Assembly: GCA_964036295.1 (NCBI GenBank)
Contig: OZ038468.1
Span: 15,898,683 to 15,962,682 of the forward strand
Reading direction: 5' to 3'
DNA length: 64,000 nucleotides
Source: Plumapathes pennacea
Lineage: Eukaryota > Cnidaria > Anthozoa > Antipatharia > Myriopathidae
In this document: piece after piece, positions 25,217 through 38,900 of the stretch
Layout: each line of letters starts with the position of its first letter
Position numbering within the stretch: the stretch's first letter is position 1
The notes under the pieces: model-generated
The model's database searches: none
Seen by the model: only the letters and a program-made list of their open reading frames with translations
What the model was told of the DNA's origin: nothing
Program-made: the position numbers and the translations under genes

Positions 25217-28200
25217 TCAACCACAACAACAACAACAACCTACCAACAAACACAAGGTTAGTCTCCTCTGTATCAACCCCTATTTGACTGATCGCGGTGC
25301 ACTGGTACTGCCCACTGTCCCGGATGGTGGAGTTGTAGATGACAAGAGTTCGACTGCTGTTGACAGCTATCTCCTGAAGGGTTTGCAGTTCTTCCCGCTC
25401 TTGTTTGCTCCAGAGTACTCTCGGGCTGGGTACCCCTGTTGAGGAACACTGCAGGGACACCTCTGTACCCACTAGAGCGTGTATTTCTGTACCTACTGCC
25501 GCTGTTATAGGGTTGCGAGTCTCTACAGAAATGATAGTGTCCTTGGAGGAGATGATCTCGGGAGGCTTTGGATCTGTAACGTAAGTGAGCAGTAAGTATA
25601 GCTGTTGGAAGACCCTAAGTGACATTGACTGCGTGAGCGATCACGTGCGCAGCTCGTGTTAAATTGGATGCTGATCACGTGCACACATCGTTAATTAATT
25701 TGCCGCCGTCGAGATTACTGGAGTTATCTCAAAATACTTACCCATGACGGAGAGTTCTGTTGTCACAGCAACGGTACCAACAACACTGGATGCAACGCAC
25801 GTGTAGTGACCCGAGTCGGCAGCCTGGACTCTAGCGATGATCAACGAGTGGTTGATGATTTGGTACTGACCACTTACAGCCGGCACACCGTTATCACCTA
25901 GTGTCCAGGTCACCTTGGGCTCAGGAAAACCGCTGGCCAAGCATTTAAGTGTCACACGCGTCCCAGTGAGAGTCTTGACTCGCGTACCGATGAGTAATTC
26001 CTGCGGTGTGTTGTCGTACCACTCCACAAGTTTCGTAGAAGAGTTGATTGATGGGGCAACAGGCTCTGGAAAGGTGAAAGTCAACCGTTAATGTTTCGCT
26101 CTGCGGACACGTTTCTCTCTTTATGCTCAAAGCTGTTAAGAGTAACTACAGTGAACTCTTTCAGGCGAACAACCTCGGGACTAGCATTTAGTTTCCGCCT
26201 TAGAGAGAGTTCAGTTACAGAGAAACAAGTGAAAATCGGCAAGGACCAAATCTGCATGCTGTCCGCCTTAGAGAGGTGTCCGCTATAGAGAGAGCTGACT
26301 ATATTAAATTTGAGTGCTCCCACATAATTTTGTCCAGGATTGCAACCTTTTTACGTTTCATGAGGTTTCGTCACAAAACACAGAAGGTAAACAAGACCAG
26401 TAGTGATATTCAAGGAGTTTTCAAGAAGTCACACACATTCAAGGACTTCTCAAGACCAGCAGTCAAATTCAAGGGCTTTTCAATGCATCACACACATTCA
26501 AGGAATTCTCAAGACCAGTAGTCGCTTTCAATGCATCACACACATTCAAGGACTTCTCAAGACCAGCAGTCAGAATCAAGGGGTTTTCAAGACCAGCAGT
26601 CCAATTCAAGGGCTTTCCCGCAGTCAAAATTGTGCGAACCAAGAAACGCAACCAATAACCGCTCAGTTCACAACTACTTACCTAAAACTAAGAGTGAAGT
26701 AGACGAAGAATCTTCTCCTGCTTTGTTCGTCGCGACACACGTGTATTCGCCAGCATCCTCGACACCGACCTCTCGTAAAGTTAGCTCAGGAAATTCGTTC
26801 TCTATGTCCACATCCGAGGCATTAGGTTTACTTTTATGCCACACGTATGTCGCTCTAGGGATTCCCGAAGCGTTACAACGCAGTGTGACCGAAGTGTTCC
26901 TCAAGACCTTCACAGTACCTCCGATTGAAATGTCGACTGGTTTTCTGGTATACGACTCCACGACTTTGTTGTCGGCTTGAATTTCTGGTTTTGAAGGGGC
27001 TGTGGAGAAATGGAGAAGGAACATTCTGATTTTAACATTTTATATCTATCAAAATACTATAAGATTTCCACCAGAGCATACGACGAAATCGCGCAAAAAT
27101 TATGGCGAGTGCCAAAATGTAGTCGACGGAGGAGAGGAGGAGGAAATCTTCGGGAGATAACCCTGTTTAAGAAATAAAAATGTAAAATGTTATACCATGT
27201 TTAAGACAGAGGACCTTGAAAGCGATACCCTATCGGGAGGAACATCCTTACCCCCACCTCCCCCTCCCCCCGGAGGGGGCAATTCTCTCTGCAAGTCAAA
27301 TTGCAAAAACATGAACTCCTTTTAACAACAAGGTCAACACTGCTATTGGAATGGATAAACCTTCTGGGGTAACAGAAGTAAAGTCTTATACTTACGCTTA
27401 AACTGCAAGAAGGTAAACTTCTCGTCTGTTCCTGCCACGTTTGTAGCTTGACACCTGTACCGCCCCGCGTCCGACCACGTTCCCTCGTTTATAACGAGAG
27501 TCCCATTGAATATCGCCCTTGTTCTCAGGGACGTATCAATGGGGAGGCCCCCTTTTGTCCACGTCACCTTCGGAGGGGGATTCCCTATCGCTTTGCATGA
27601 CATCGAGACCATCGAACCGACGAGTGTGTGCAACGTGTCCCCAACAATAATCACGTGATCTGTTTTGTCATAATCCTCGATCTTGCGGTTGGAGTGATGT
27701 ATCTTTGGCTCAACAGAAACTGGAAAAATAGGAAGTGGGAAATGCTTTAAATCGACATCTAAAAAAGGACAGTGTTAGGTAATTATCATTATTTTTTTTG
27801 TGAATAGTCCATTGGCCGTTACACACTTTATACATGCTATATCATTTTTAAATACTTGAACAATTTTCACAACTGGGCTAGTTCGGAGTAGCTGTCAGCT
27901 AATCTAGGCGAGCTAGTCAACAAACACCCACAGGACGCCATCACATTTAAGTAAAGAAGGCAAACTATTAAAAAAAATTGATTTTGGTGATCTTGGCCCT
28001 ACAGAAAACTGGCATTTGGTCATTCTACATGGGGAAGACTTCGAAGTACCCTCCGTATACTAACTGAGGCAAGGATTACCACAATAATATAACCGGATAA
28101 TATTGCAAACAGTTTGAACCCAGAACTTTGGTAGTATGTTGGTTGTGAGTGCAATTAGTCTTCAGGAAGACTACGTAAACGATCAACGACCATCACACCA

Positions 28201-28927
28201 ACGAACATCATCAGACAAAACCTTTCACTTAAGATGACGTCGGCTCAGGTAGTCGAAACGTCAGATCAGTCAACAACAACAGTCTTTCTAAAGACTACTC
28301 TTACCCGGACAATCACAACCAACGTAGTCAATACTTACCAATTACGGACATATAGGTTGACTGGGTATCAGACCCCAGTGAGTTATTGGCGACGCAAGTG
28401 TAGAAACCACTATCACTGGGCGAGACACCAAACTGGAAATAAATGTAGGAGCTATCTTTGGAGACCAGATATGACGTAGAAGAGCCGCTAAACCGCCAGC
28501 TGATCGTGGGCTTTGGGTAAGCTTGGACGGGACAGAAAATCTGAACTTCGGTTCCAGAGATGGTTGTCAGGTTTCCTCCCACTACTATCTTCACATCGTT
28601 CTCCCCGTTGATCGCTAATCTATTCCGTTTGAGTGATATGATCGTCGGTTTTGTTCCCACTAAAAAGAAAGGTAATACATCAGAATAAACAGAGTGTATC
28701 AGTTCAACTGATCAATCCAACAGTTTATAGCCGGGCACTTCCAGTCATGTGACCTTAAAGGGCCCAACTCAACCACAGTCTACTTCGCGCCGAAAACCTT
28801 CATGACCATTATTGACTAGAGAGACAGTGAAATGGACAAAGCATACTTTGTCAATATAATGATAATTAAGGGGAGACAGTGTTTGGAAGAGGGTGACTGG
28901 AACCATACCCTTAGTAACAATTGCATG

Positions 28928-28963
<36 letters not shown>

Positions 28964-29889
28964 GTATGACCATCATAATGGGGGTTAGTTTTATTGTATG
29001 GCAAAGGTAATGGGGACCTAAAGCAATAAATTAATTGCATTGTAGGTACTTAGGCCCTATTTTCACGATTCTGGCCGAACGAAACTAATACTCTTTCCAA
29101 ACGAGTCCGATGGAAATGGATTGCTGGTTCATCTTTCGACTTTCGGGGCCCTAAAGATGGCTAATCAATCGATACGAAATCAGTTGGAAATAAAGCGGAA
29201 AGTTTTACTTACATGTAACGTTAACGAAGGAGGTCTGTATAACAGAGCCAAGGATATTTGAAGCAGAACACGTGTACATCCCAGAATCCTCCTGAGACAA
29301 AGACATAATGGAGTAATCTAGTTCGTTAATTTTCCACAGCAAACCGTCTTTTCTCCACTCAATGCGCGGAGCAGGTGTTCCTGTCGCGTTGCACGCGAGA
29401 AGCAAGCCATTTTCGGTGATCGTGGTGATAGTGGAACCGATGTCTGCCAGTATCGCTCCACGGCGAAGCAACTTCCTCGTGCGCACATCGGACAATATTT
29501 TTGGAGGGACTGGTTCTGATGGTGGACCAAACACAGATAAACAGTCAAAGCAATTGGTACACTGCAGAGTTCAGTATTTGATTTGAATGAAAAGTTCTTA
29601 TTTTCCTCTGTTATATATAACCTTGGAGGGACTGGTTCTGATGGTGGACCAAACACAGATAAACATTCAAAGCAATTGGTATAATGCAGACTTTGATACT
29701 TGACTTGAATGAAAAGTTCTTATTTTCATCTGTTATATATAATCTTGGAGGGACTTGTTGTGATGGTGGACCAAACACAGATAAACACTCAAAACTATTG
29801 GTTTACTGCAGAGTTCGATACTTGATTTGAATGAAAAGTTCTTATTTCCCTCTGTTATATATATTGTCCCTTCAACTATTTCAGGTTGC

Positions 29890-29920
<31 letters not shown>

Positions 29921-32900
29921 GATCGTTGCTATTGTTGTTGTTATTGTTGTTGTTGCTATTGCTGCTGCTGTTCATTTGTTGTTGATGTTGTTTTCATCAT
30001 TGCTGTTATTAATATTTTTGCTCCCGCTGCTGTTGTGGTTGTTGTCACTGTTACCGCTATTTATATGCATTTCTGCTTTTAGGTTGCTTTGACGACTCTT
30101 GTTGTTGTTTGTGCTACTTTATTGCTGTCCTTCTTGTTGTCGCTGCTTTTGCTTTGTTCGTTATTTCGTTGCTGTTGTCTCGTTGTTGTTGTTGTTGTTG
30201 TTGTTCAAAAAAAGGGAGGGAGTCGAGTGTACTCACCAATTAGCACCAAGTTAGAGCCATAAGTCGCTTCCCCCATTAAGTTCTTCGCTTTACACGCATA
30301 TCTTCCCATATCCGCCAAGGTAATATCTTCTATTATCAAGTTCACTCCATCTGCATGGAAGCGCTCTTCTACGGTCTCAAGCACTTTGTCGTTTTTGTAC
30401 CACGTGATACTAGGCTGGGGGACGCCTGTAACTGGACACACAATTGTCACCGTGGTTTGCGTCAACGCTGTGAGATCTTTTCCAATCGTTATCTTGACTG
30501 GCTCCCAATTCTCAAGGGATTCTGCGTGACCTTGCGAAGCGTTGATATGTGGTACTGTCGCAGCTTTAAACAAAAGCCAAAAAGGATGTTAAGAATACGA
30601 AGCTGACGTGGTAGAAGAGAAGGAGAGAAAGAGGGAGGAAATATGCAATTCCTAAGTAAGGAAATATAAATAAATAAATAAATAAATAAATAACAGAAAT
30701 AACAGAAAGAGCGCTTCTTGTTCTGGTACAAAATGAATCGTGGATTTTTTTCCCCCAGAAAACCAATCCTCGTTCCCAGGTTGTTTCTCATACCGCGCCC
30801 ACACGGAAAAGAGCCTTGGAACGAAGATGCGGAAAATCTCTAAAGATGATGATGATGATGATAAGGATATAATAACTAACTAATAACTTACTCATAACTT
30901 CAACGACCGAAGACGCAGACGAGTTTCCAAGCACGTTGCTAGCGACGCAGGTGTAAGTTCCAGATTTTCGATGTGAGATGCTGAGGACAGTCAATTTTCC
31001 CGACTCTTCGTGAATGACCATCTTCATTCCTGAACTGAGCCGCGTGTTATCTCTGTACCACATGATAGCCGGCTTGGGAAATCCCGTGACGGGACACGTG
31101 ACCTCCAGATCGGAGCTCGCCAATACCGTCATGTTGCTGCCTATTGTGAGCGCATTGTGCTTCACGCCCAAGTTTACGATGTTCATGTTATCTGCAGCAA
31201 TGACGGGCTTTGAGCCGACTGCAAAGCAGAAAGACATTAATTCTTAAAGGGGCTCGGTCATGAGCTGTGACGCGCGGTAGCTCAGCTCGCAAAACTTGAA
31301 AACGTGAGGCGAAGCTCGAGCACAACAAAGTACAAAATACGCCACGTCATTTGTCTTAAAACTGAGATACATTATCAGGAAGGAAAAGCAAAGTTCAGTT
31401 GGTGGAAATCGAGCAGTCGCCAGGGCAATTTTCAGTTTCTAAATGAAATTGCCGAAATGTTTTGCTCGTCACGGGCGCTGCAATGGAAATAATTTTTACG
31501 TACCGTAAACAGACACCTTAGAAGAGACGTTAACAGCGGAATCGAGCCCCACAGCTCTACAGGTGTATGTGCCACTGCCCTCTGGAGCCACAGACACCAG
31601 CGTGAGGAAGGATCCACCATTCTGTACAACAGCTCCATCAACCCCATACCACGTGACCTTAGGATCCGGTACTCCACTGACGTTACAAACCAGCGTCACA
31701 TTATTACCGTCCAGGGTGGTCACCGTATCTCCAATGGTCGCACGCACAGCCTGACGGCTCAAATCTGAGATGTTTTTCGAAAAGGTGCGTATCGTTGCTG
31801 GTACAGGATCTGAGAAAAAGATGATAGAAAAACTGCGATTGGACGAAGAAAATTTTTACAGAAGAAAAATTCAAGTTCTCTTGGGTAACTTAGGCCCCTT
31901 TCAAACGTCGAAAAAATGTATATCTGCATCAACTTACCGATGATTTCTAAGGTTGTGCTTTGAGTGTCAGATCCAACGACGTTTTCCGCTGTGCACGTGT
32001 ACACTCCACTGTTCGCGGGCTCAGCAGCCGGAATCGTTAGATTTTCCTTTGATACCAGACTCTTTCCCTCTGATGTCCACGTGATCTTTGGCCGCGGGGA
32101 TCCTGCGGCGGCGCAGGTCAGTGTGACGTCATTTCCGGTTAGGGTTCGCACGGTGCTCCCGACTTTAGTTGTCAGCGGTTGCCGTTTGAGAACTAGAACG
32201 TGCACGTCCGACGTAAGGATCTGTGGCCGTGAAGTTTCTAAAGAAAGAATTGGACAAACAGCTAAGCAATGAAGAAACTATCGCACAAAATAGATATCTT
32301 TTCATGTTCCATATGGTAGTTCAATACACGTAAGGCCGATCTGTGGCCGTGAAGTTTCTAAAGAAAGAATTGGACAAACAGCTAAGCAATGAAGAAACTA
32401 TCGCACAAAACAGATATCTTTTCATGTTCCATATGTTAGTTCAATACACGTAAGGCCGATCTGTGGCCGCGAAGTTTCTAAAGAAAGAATTGTACAAACA
32501 GCTAAGCAATGAAGAAACTATCGCACAAAACATATCTTTTCATGTTCCATATGGTATTTCAATACACGTAAGGCCGATCTGTGGCCGCGAAGTTTCTAAA
32601 GAAAGAATTGTACAAACAGCTAAGCAATGAAGAAACTATCGCACAAAACAGATATCTTTTCATGTTCCATATGGTATTTCAATACACGTAAGGCCGATCT
32701 GTGGCCGTGAAGTTTCTAAAGAAAGAATTGGACAAACAGCTAAGCAATGAAGAAACTATCGCACAAAACAGAGATATCTTATCATGTTCCATATGTTAGT
32801 TCAATACACGTAAGGCCGATCTGTGGCCGTGAAGTTTCTAAAGAAAGAATTGGACTAACAGCTAAGCAATAAAGAAACTATCCACAAAGAGATATCTTTT

Positions 32901-35900
32901 CATGTTTCATATGTTAGTTCAATACGCGTAAGGATCTGTGGCCGTGAAGTTTCTAAAGAAAGAATTGTACAAACAGCTAAGCAATGAAGAAACTATCGCA
33001 CAAAACAGAGATATCTTATCCTGTTCCATATGCTAGTTCAAGACACTATCCATAGCATAAGTTGTGCACAAGAAAAGCAGGGCTTGCACACAAGGTGAAG
33101 ATGTACCTCGAGCTAGATGGCAATGGCAGCAAACGCTAACGGACGGAAGTGACGTCAATAACGTACTTCCACGCTGCCAAGTGGGCTAAGGTTACTGGCA
33201 ATCTACATGCACTAAACTCTCAGTCACGCTCACCTATAACGGTTACGCGTGACTCTGTGGTCACCACACCGCCAGCACTCCTGGCCGTGCAGACGTAGAG
33301 GCCTGAGTCCGAGGGTTGAGCTTCGGCTATCCCCAGTGTCCCTCCGTTGACGGCCATTCGTCCGTCCGAAGGCAGCGTCTCGTTGCCCTTTGTCCACGTG
33401 ACTTTTGGTATGGGCTTGCCATCCGCCGAGCAGGTGATGGTAAAACTCGTCTCCGACACCGTCAACAGACTGTCACCGATGACAATTTTCACGGGGCTCT
33501 TGTCCAATGACGTGACGTCCTTCGAGGAGACCTTTATGGTGGGTAAAGTCGTCTCTGTGGAAAGATGAATTCACATAAAGATAACCGTAGCCTTAAGCCC
33601 TGGCCAAACACACTCGCAAGTCACTGCCCAAGTGAATCCAAGTTTGCCAAATCAGAACTTGCGTACGGCTCCGCAAGTCGGCTCCAGTCAACTCTCTCTA
33701 AGCGGACACCTTTCTAAGGCGGACAGTATGCAGAGTTGGTCCTTGCCAATTTTCACTTGTTTCTCTGTAACTGAGCTCTCTCTAAGGCGGACACTAAATG
33801 CTAGTCCCGAGGATGTCCACCTTAGAGAGAGAGTTCACTGTACAAACAAAGCAAAGAATCAAGCGATCGAAATAAAGTTAGGAAACAAAATATTCCTCAT
33901 TACCCGTGACGGTAATCCGGGAGGTCGCGCTCATCTCTCCGGCCGCATTCCGAGCTGTACACGTGTAGTTTCCGGAGTCGGACATTTGAGAATCCATCAG
34001 CGTCAGAGCATTTTCCGTGAGTTTCTCTTGAGGAACCTCTACTCCGTCTTTCATCCAAGATACTACAGGTTTAGGAAGCCCGAAAAGCACAATACACTCC
34101 ACGATAATATCGCCTCCTTTGAGGAAAGTGAGGCCCTCTCCAACCGCAATGCGCACTGGGTCTATGCTATTCACCACAACAAACTCTCTACTGGAAGTGT
34201 AGATTTTTGGCGGAACCAGTTCTGAGGAAAATTCAGACACAAGCACTCAATGTACAAACAGAGAGAAGAAAAAGGAAGGGGGGAGGGTATCCTTCCCACC
34301 CCCTCTCCCCTTCCCTTGAGCCTGATACTCAGGTTATAACAGATGGAGTTGAATGGACTTGATATAAGGAAAATAATAACAGCGAGGGTAAAAAAAAAAG
34401 GAAAAAAAAAAATTTAAGAAAAGAAAAAACAACTCACCCACGACCTCAAAGACACTCTGAACTTCATCGGAGCCCAAGGCATTGCTTGCAGCACAGGAAA
34501 AGGTTCCGCGGTCATTCACGCTGAGCTTGAACCTGGCGCTAATGGACCCAGATTTGTTAACGAGAGAAACCTTGTCGCTATCTACTAATGGCTCGCCATT
34601 TCTTGTGAGGGAAAAAGTGGGACCTGGGAAACCCGTGGCAGTACAACCCAGCCTAATGTTAGAGCCAACCAATGCCTGGAGTTTGTCTCCAATCGTCACT
34701 GACAGCTGCGATGGCAACTCTTGGACCGACGTGATGTTCTCGTTGGAGATATGAATCTTCGGCTTTTGACCAACTAAGCAAAGACAAACGGAAATTTTTA
34801 AGTATTGTAGATTCCCTCTCGTTCGTCCTCCAAAATGCGTTTCTAAATGACTAACATCCACTGAATAGGCAGAACGCCTAAATAGGCAAAACGCCTGCGA
34901 GCAAAGAATTATCAATCTGAAGTGAGTCCCGCTAACTGTTTTAAAAACTCAACAGATGGAACTTACTTACCCTGTACTGAAATCCTGCTTGTCTGTGAAT
35001 CCGACCCGAGCAAATTCACAGCCGTACAAGTGTAGCTACCACTGTCTTCGCGCCGAATGTGTTGAATTACGAACAAATCCCCACTGGTCTCAACAGTCGC
35101 GCCATCTTTACTCCAGCTCACACGAGGCGCAGGAATTCCTTGGACTTTGCATTTTAACGTCACGTTGTTTCCGTCCAGTGTTGTCAGGCTGTCTCCGATG
35201 GTCAGCTCAACAGACGCACGTGACAGGAAGTAGTTATTTTCTGCAGAGCTCTGAATCTGAGGTTTGGTTGGCTCTGTAGTGAGAAACGTCATCAAAGCAT
35301 TTAATGCGCCCGAGAGCTTAAAGTAATAAGAAAGAGAAATCCTCCTCCTCGTTTAAAATAAATACCTACTGTCACCACCCTTTTATCTATAGCAATATCT
35401 TTATACCGCCGTCATCTCTCCTAACCAGTTAACTCCCTCTAAGACGTACGTCCTCATGACCAGCTCCAACTGTCCGTTTTAGAGAGGTGCCCGTCTTAAG
35501 ATAAGGTTCAGTTAGAGTAAATGACCGAAGAAACGGCTAAGACCGCTCCTACCAGGTGTCCGTCTTAGAGAGCTGTCTTTTGTAGATGGGTGTCCGTTAA
35601 AAGGGAGTTGACTACAAACATTAACAGGCCAATACTCGAGCACAAAAACATATTTTCACTCACCTAGCACAGTAAAGTAGCTGGACTTGGAATCTGAGCC
35701 GAGAACGTTTGACGCAGTGCAAGTGTAGCTTCCCTGTTCATCAACCTTCAGTTCACTGATGATGAGTGCCGCGTTGTTCGTATCAACGCCATCGGCTTCT
35801 GTTAGCGTCTTGCCATTCCTGGACCAGGTAAGCACAGGTTTTGGTAGACCGACCGAAGGGCAAGACAGCTGAACACGCGACCCTGCTAACGCTGTCAGAT

Positions 35901-38900
35901 TTCCTCCAATCACCACTAAGGTATCCGAAATTTCCTTTTCAGACGAGATGCTATCCTTTGAGGCAAGAACTCTTGGTTTCTCTCCCTCTACAAAGGGAAA
36001 ATACAATGTACGTGTGGTTAGCAAATACACCTGTAGACTTTGTAGAAAACAACATAGACAAAGCCAGACTACTATGAGGTTTACAAAAACACGTGGAAGA
36101 AAAGAGAGACCAAAGGCAAGTAGACTATAGCAAAAACTAGGCTGCGAAAACAGGCAGATTTTGCGCCTGTTGCTTTGCGATGCCGTCTGTGAAACCGAGC
36201 CGTCATAGACTGTCTCAAGAGCGACCAATCAGAAATTGCGAAAAAATGTTCTGTCCTATGTCTTACTTCGCAGACTAAACAAAAGCAACATCCAACTTAA
36301 CAAACTCTCGATATGCAGCGGTGTAAGAACTTACCAATCACCGATATTATTGTATATCGAACGTCAGGTCCGCGTAAGTTCGTGGCAGTACATGTGTACC
36401 GTCCCTCGTCCTGTCTCTTGATAAGTGGTAACTTCAGAAGAGGACTGGTCACGTTCAAAGAACGTCCGTCCTTACTCCAACTAATGCGAGGTCGCGGGAT
36501 CCCGGTCGCTTCGCATTTCAGAGTCACGTTACTCTGATCAAGAGTCAGTAAACTGGATCCCACACGCTCCGTGAGGGAGACGCGGTTCATGATTTCCTTA
36601 GGCTGAGATGTCGCCAGAATACGGGGATCTGTCGGCTCTGCACAGGAGAAGATGTACAAATAATAAGCAACTAGAAAACTAAAATAAGTGATCAGTTCTC
36701 ACTGCGCGACTCAATAAGGGCCCGGTCGCACTAGGAAGTTTAGTCGACAAAAACTCAGCATCGAGAACAATACAACGGCTTCTTCAATGTTTGGTAGCAA
36801 CTTGCTGACACATATTTCTGGTGACAAGCGCTGTTTGCACTTCAAATGATGCAAATGTTGATGTTAATGTCGTTAAAGTTACGAGTGCGACCGGAGCCTA
36901 AGCCATTTTCACAATCATGTGCAGTTCGCGAAGCCAAACTAATTTGGCAGGCCACCTGATGATAAAACTTGGCGGGCAAAGTAGGTACGCTGCCAATTAC
37001 AGAAGCTGCAAGAAACACTTTCAACGTATCAGAAGCCAAAGTAATTCGCGTTTGGCTTTAATTTGAAAAAAAAATAAAAAAAAAAAAAAAAATAACAACA
37101 ATCAGTGCGAGGAAATGCCATCTCACTTGTTTGCTTGCGTGAGACTATCGCAATCAGGTTTTGCTTTTGCTCCCGATTGGCCAAGAATGTCAGTAGATGT
37201 CCGAAAACGCAGCAAACGCAAAACCAAAGCAATCCTACGATTACTTTCGACAGTCCAAAAACGGCTCTATACGGGCAGTAAAAATTGCATGACTTAGAAA
37301 ATGGCTCATACATGTTCTTCTTGAATGGTTGAGAGAACATGCATTGTCAACTAAGGAGTGAAACCACCTTACCTAGAACAGTAAAGTAACTTTTGCTTGA
37401 GTCGACACCAAACACATTTGTAGCAGAACACGAGTAACTTCCTTTGTCGTCCACGCGGAGGGCTGAAATGACTAGCAAACCATCGTTTTGGTCAGCGGAT
37501 TCGAGCACATTTTCATTTCTTTGCCAAGTTATGGATGGTTTAGGGAAGCCGTCCGCTGGACAGGACAGCCTCACACGTGCGCCCGCAAGCGCTGTCAAGT
37601 TCCCGCCAATCGTCAAGTTGACGTCTCTAAGTTCCTCTACAGAGCTCACGGATTTTTTGGAGGACGCAATCTGTGGTTTCCTTCCCTCTGCAGAAGAATC
37701 GGTTTTTACATGTAGCATCAGACATCGTTAAAAAGATATGACATCAGAAACCTTGGCCTAGACCGGGAAACTTTCCAAGACGTCTACACGGACAACAGAA
37801 AAATATGAATTCGTGGAATTCATAGGAAGAAAACAAGACATTAGAGCCTGGTTTAAAGCCTGATTAACTAATCCGAGGTGCAATATTTTTTCACCATGAA
37901 TAGAGAACTACATTGGAAATGTTTGAAGTCTAATCCCAACAGTTTTGTCCAATTCTGTACTATTCCATTCTTCTGTGGTACAGAAGTACTACGGAAATAT
38001 TATAGAAACTCTCAGGAAATATTTTGTAAATAGACTTGATAGTTTGGCATTTATTCCAGGACTCAAAAATCAAATAATTTCTGGAGTGACTTAGAAGTAA
38101 GCACATCTTCGTGATTGTACAACGAACGCCTGGACTAACAACGCCTGGACTAACTGGTGGACTAACAAACCCAACAGACACTCACCCTTGATGACAACAG
38201 AAGTGCTCTCTTCGACAGAACCGGCAATATTCGATGCTGAGCACTTGTAAAGCCCTGAATCGCTGATAGAGATGTCTCTCAACTCCAACAAGCTCCCTGT
38301 TGTATCCAAACGCCGGCCATCTTTACTCCATGTTATTTGTGGAGGGGGAATTCCCACCGTCTCACATTCTATCGTTACGTTGCTGCCTCCTAGAATCCGG
38401 AGGCCCCTCCCGACACGAAACACCACGGACACAAGATCCATGATGTCTCTGTCTTCCGAAGAAGTCAAGATGCGAGGTTTGGTCGATTCTGTAAGAGACA
38501 TTTTTTGCTATTTACCTTTTCACTTCCGAGTCTCGTAAATGTAAAATCTCCCTTCCATTCGTGAGAGAGAGGGTATGTTTATCACAAAGATAAATTATAA
38601 TCAGTGTTTCAATCTGCTTATGTTGTTGCAATGCTGGTCAAAACTGTTGAAACACTTACCTTTTTCGTAATATCTGATCACTTTGACGAGTAGACAATGT
38701 TACTAAAATGTCTCTGTCATTGTTGACACAAACTTTACCTATCCCCTCTTTCTTACAGTCCAATGGCAGATTCTGTGACAATTTTCCCGCAATTATTTTC
38801 GCGTTTCGGTGAACCTCGTGTTTCTAGAAAATGTTTACGTCACGCTGTAACCATGGTAACACGTCCTTACCTTGAAACTTTATGCTTGTGGCCGCACTAA

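Noticed and set aside
29733-30092. Poly-Gln/Asn and Leu/Val-rich ORFs
   Set aside because: Translations of the TTG microsatellite.
32221-33044. CRISPR-like array
   Set aside because: The units are contiguous ~120-bp tandem repeats without unique spacers, in a eukaryotic intron.
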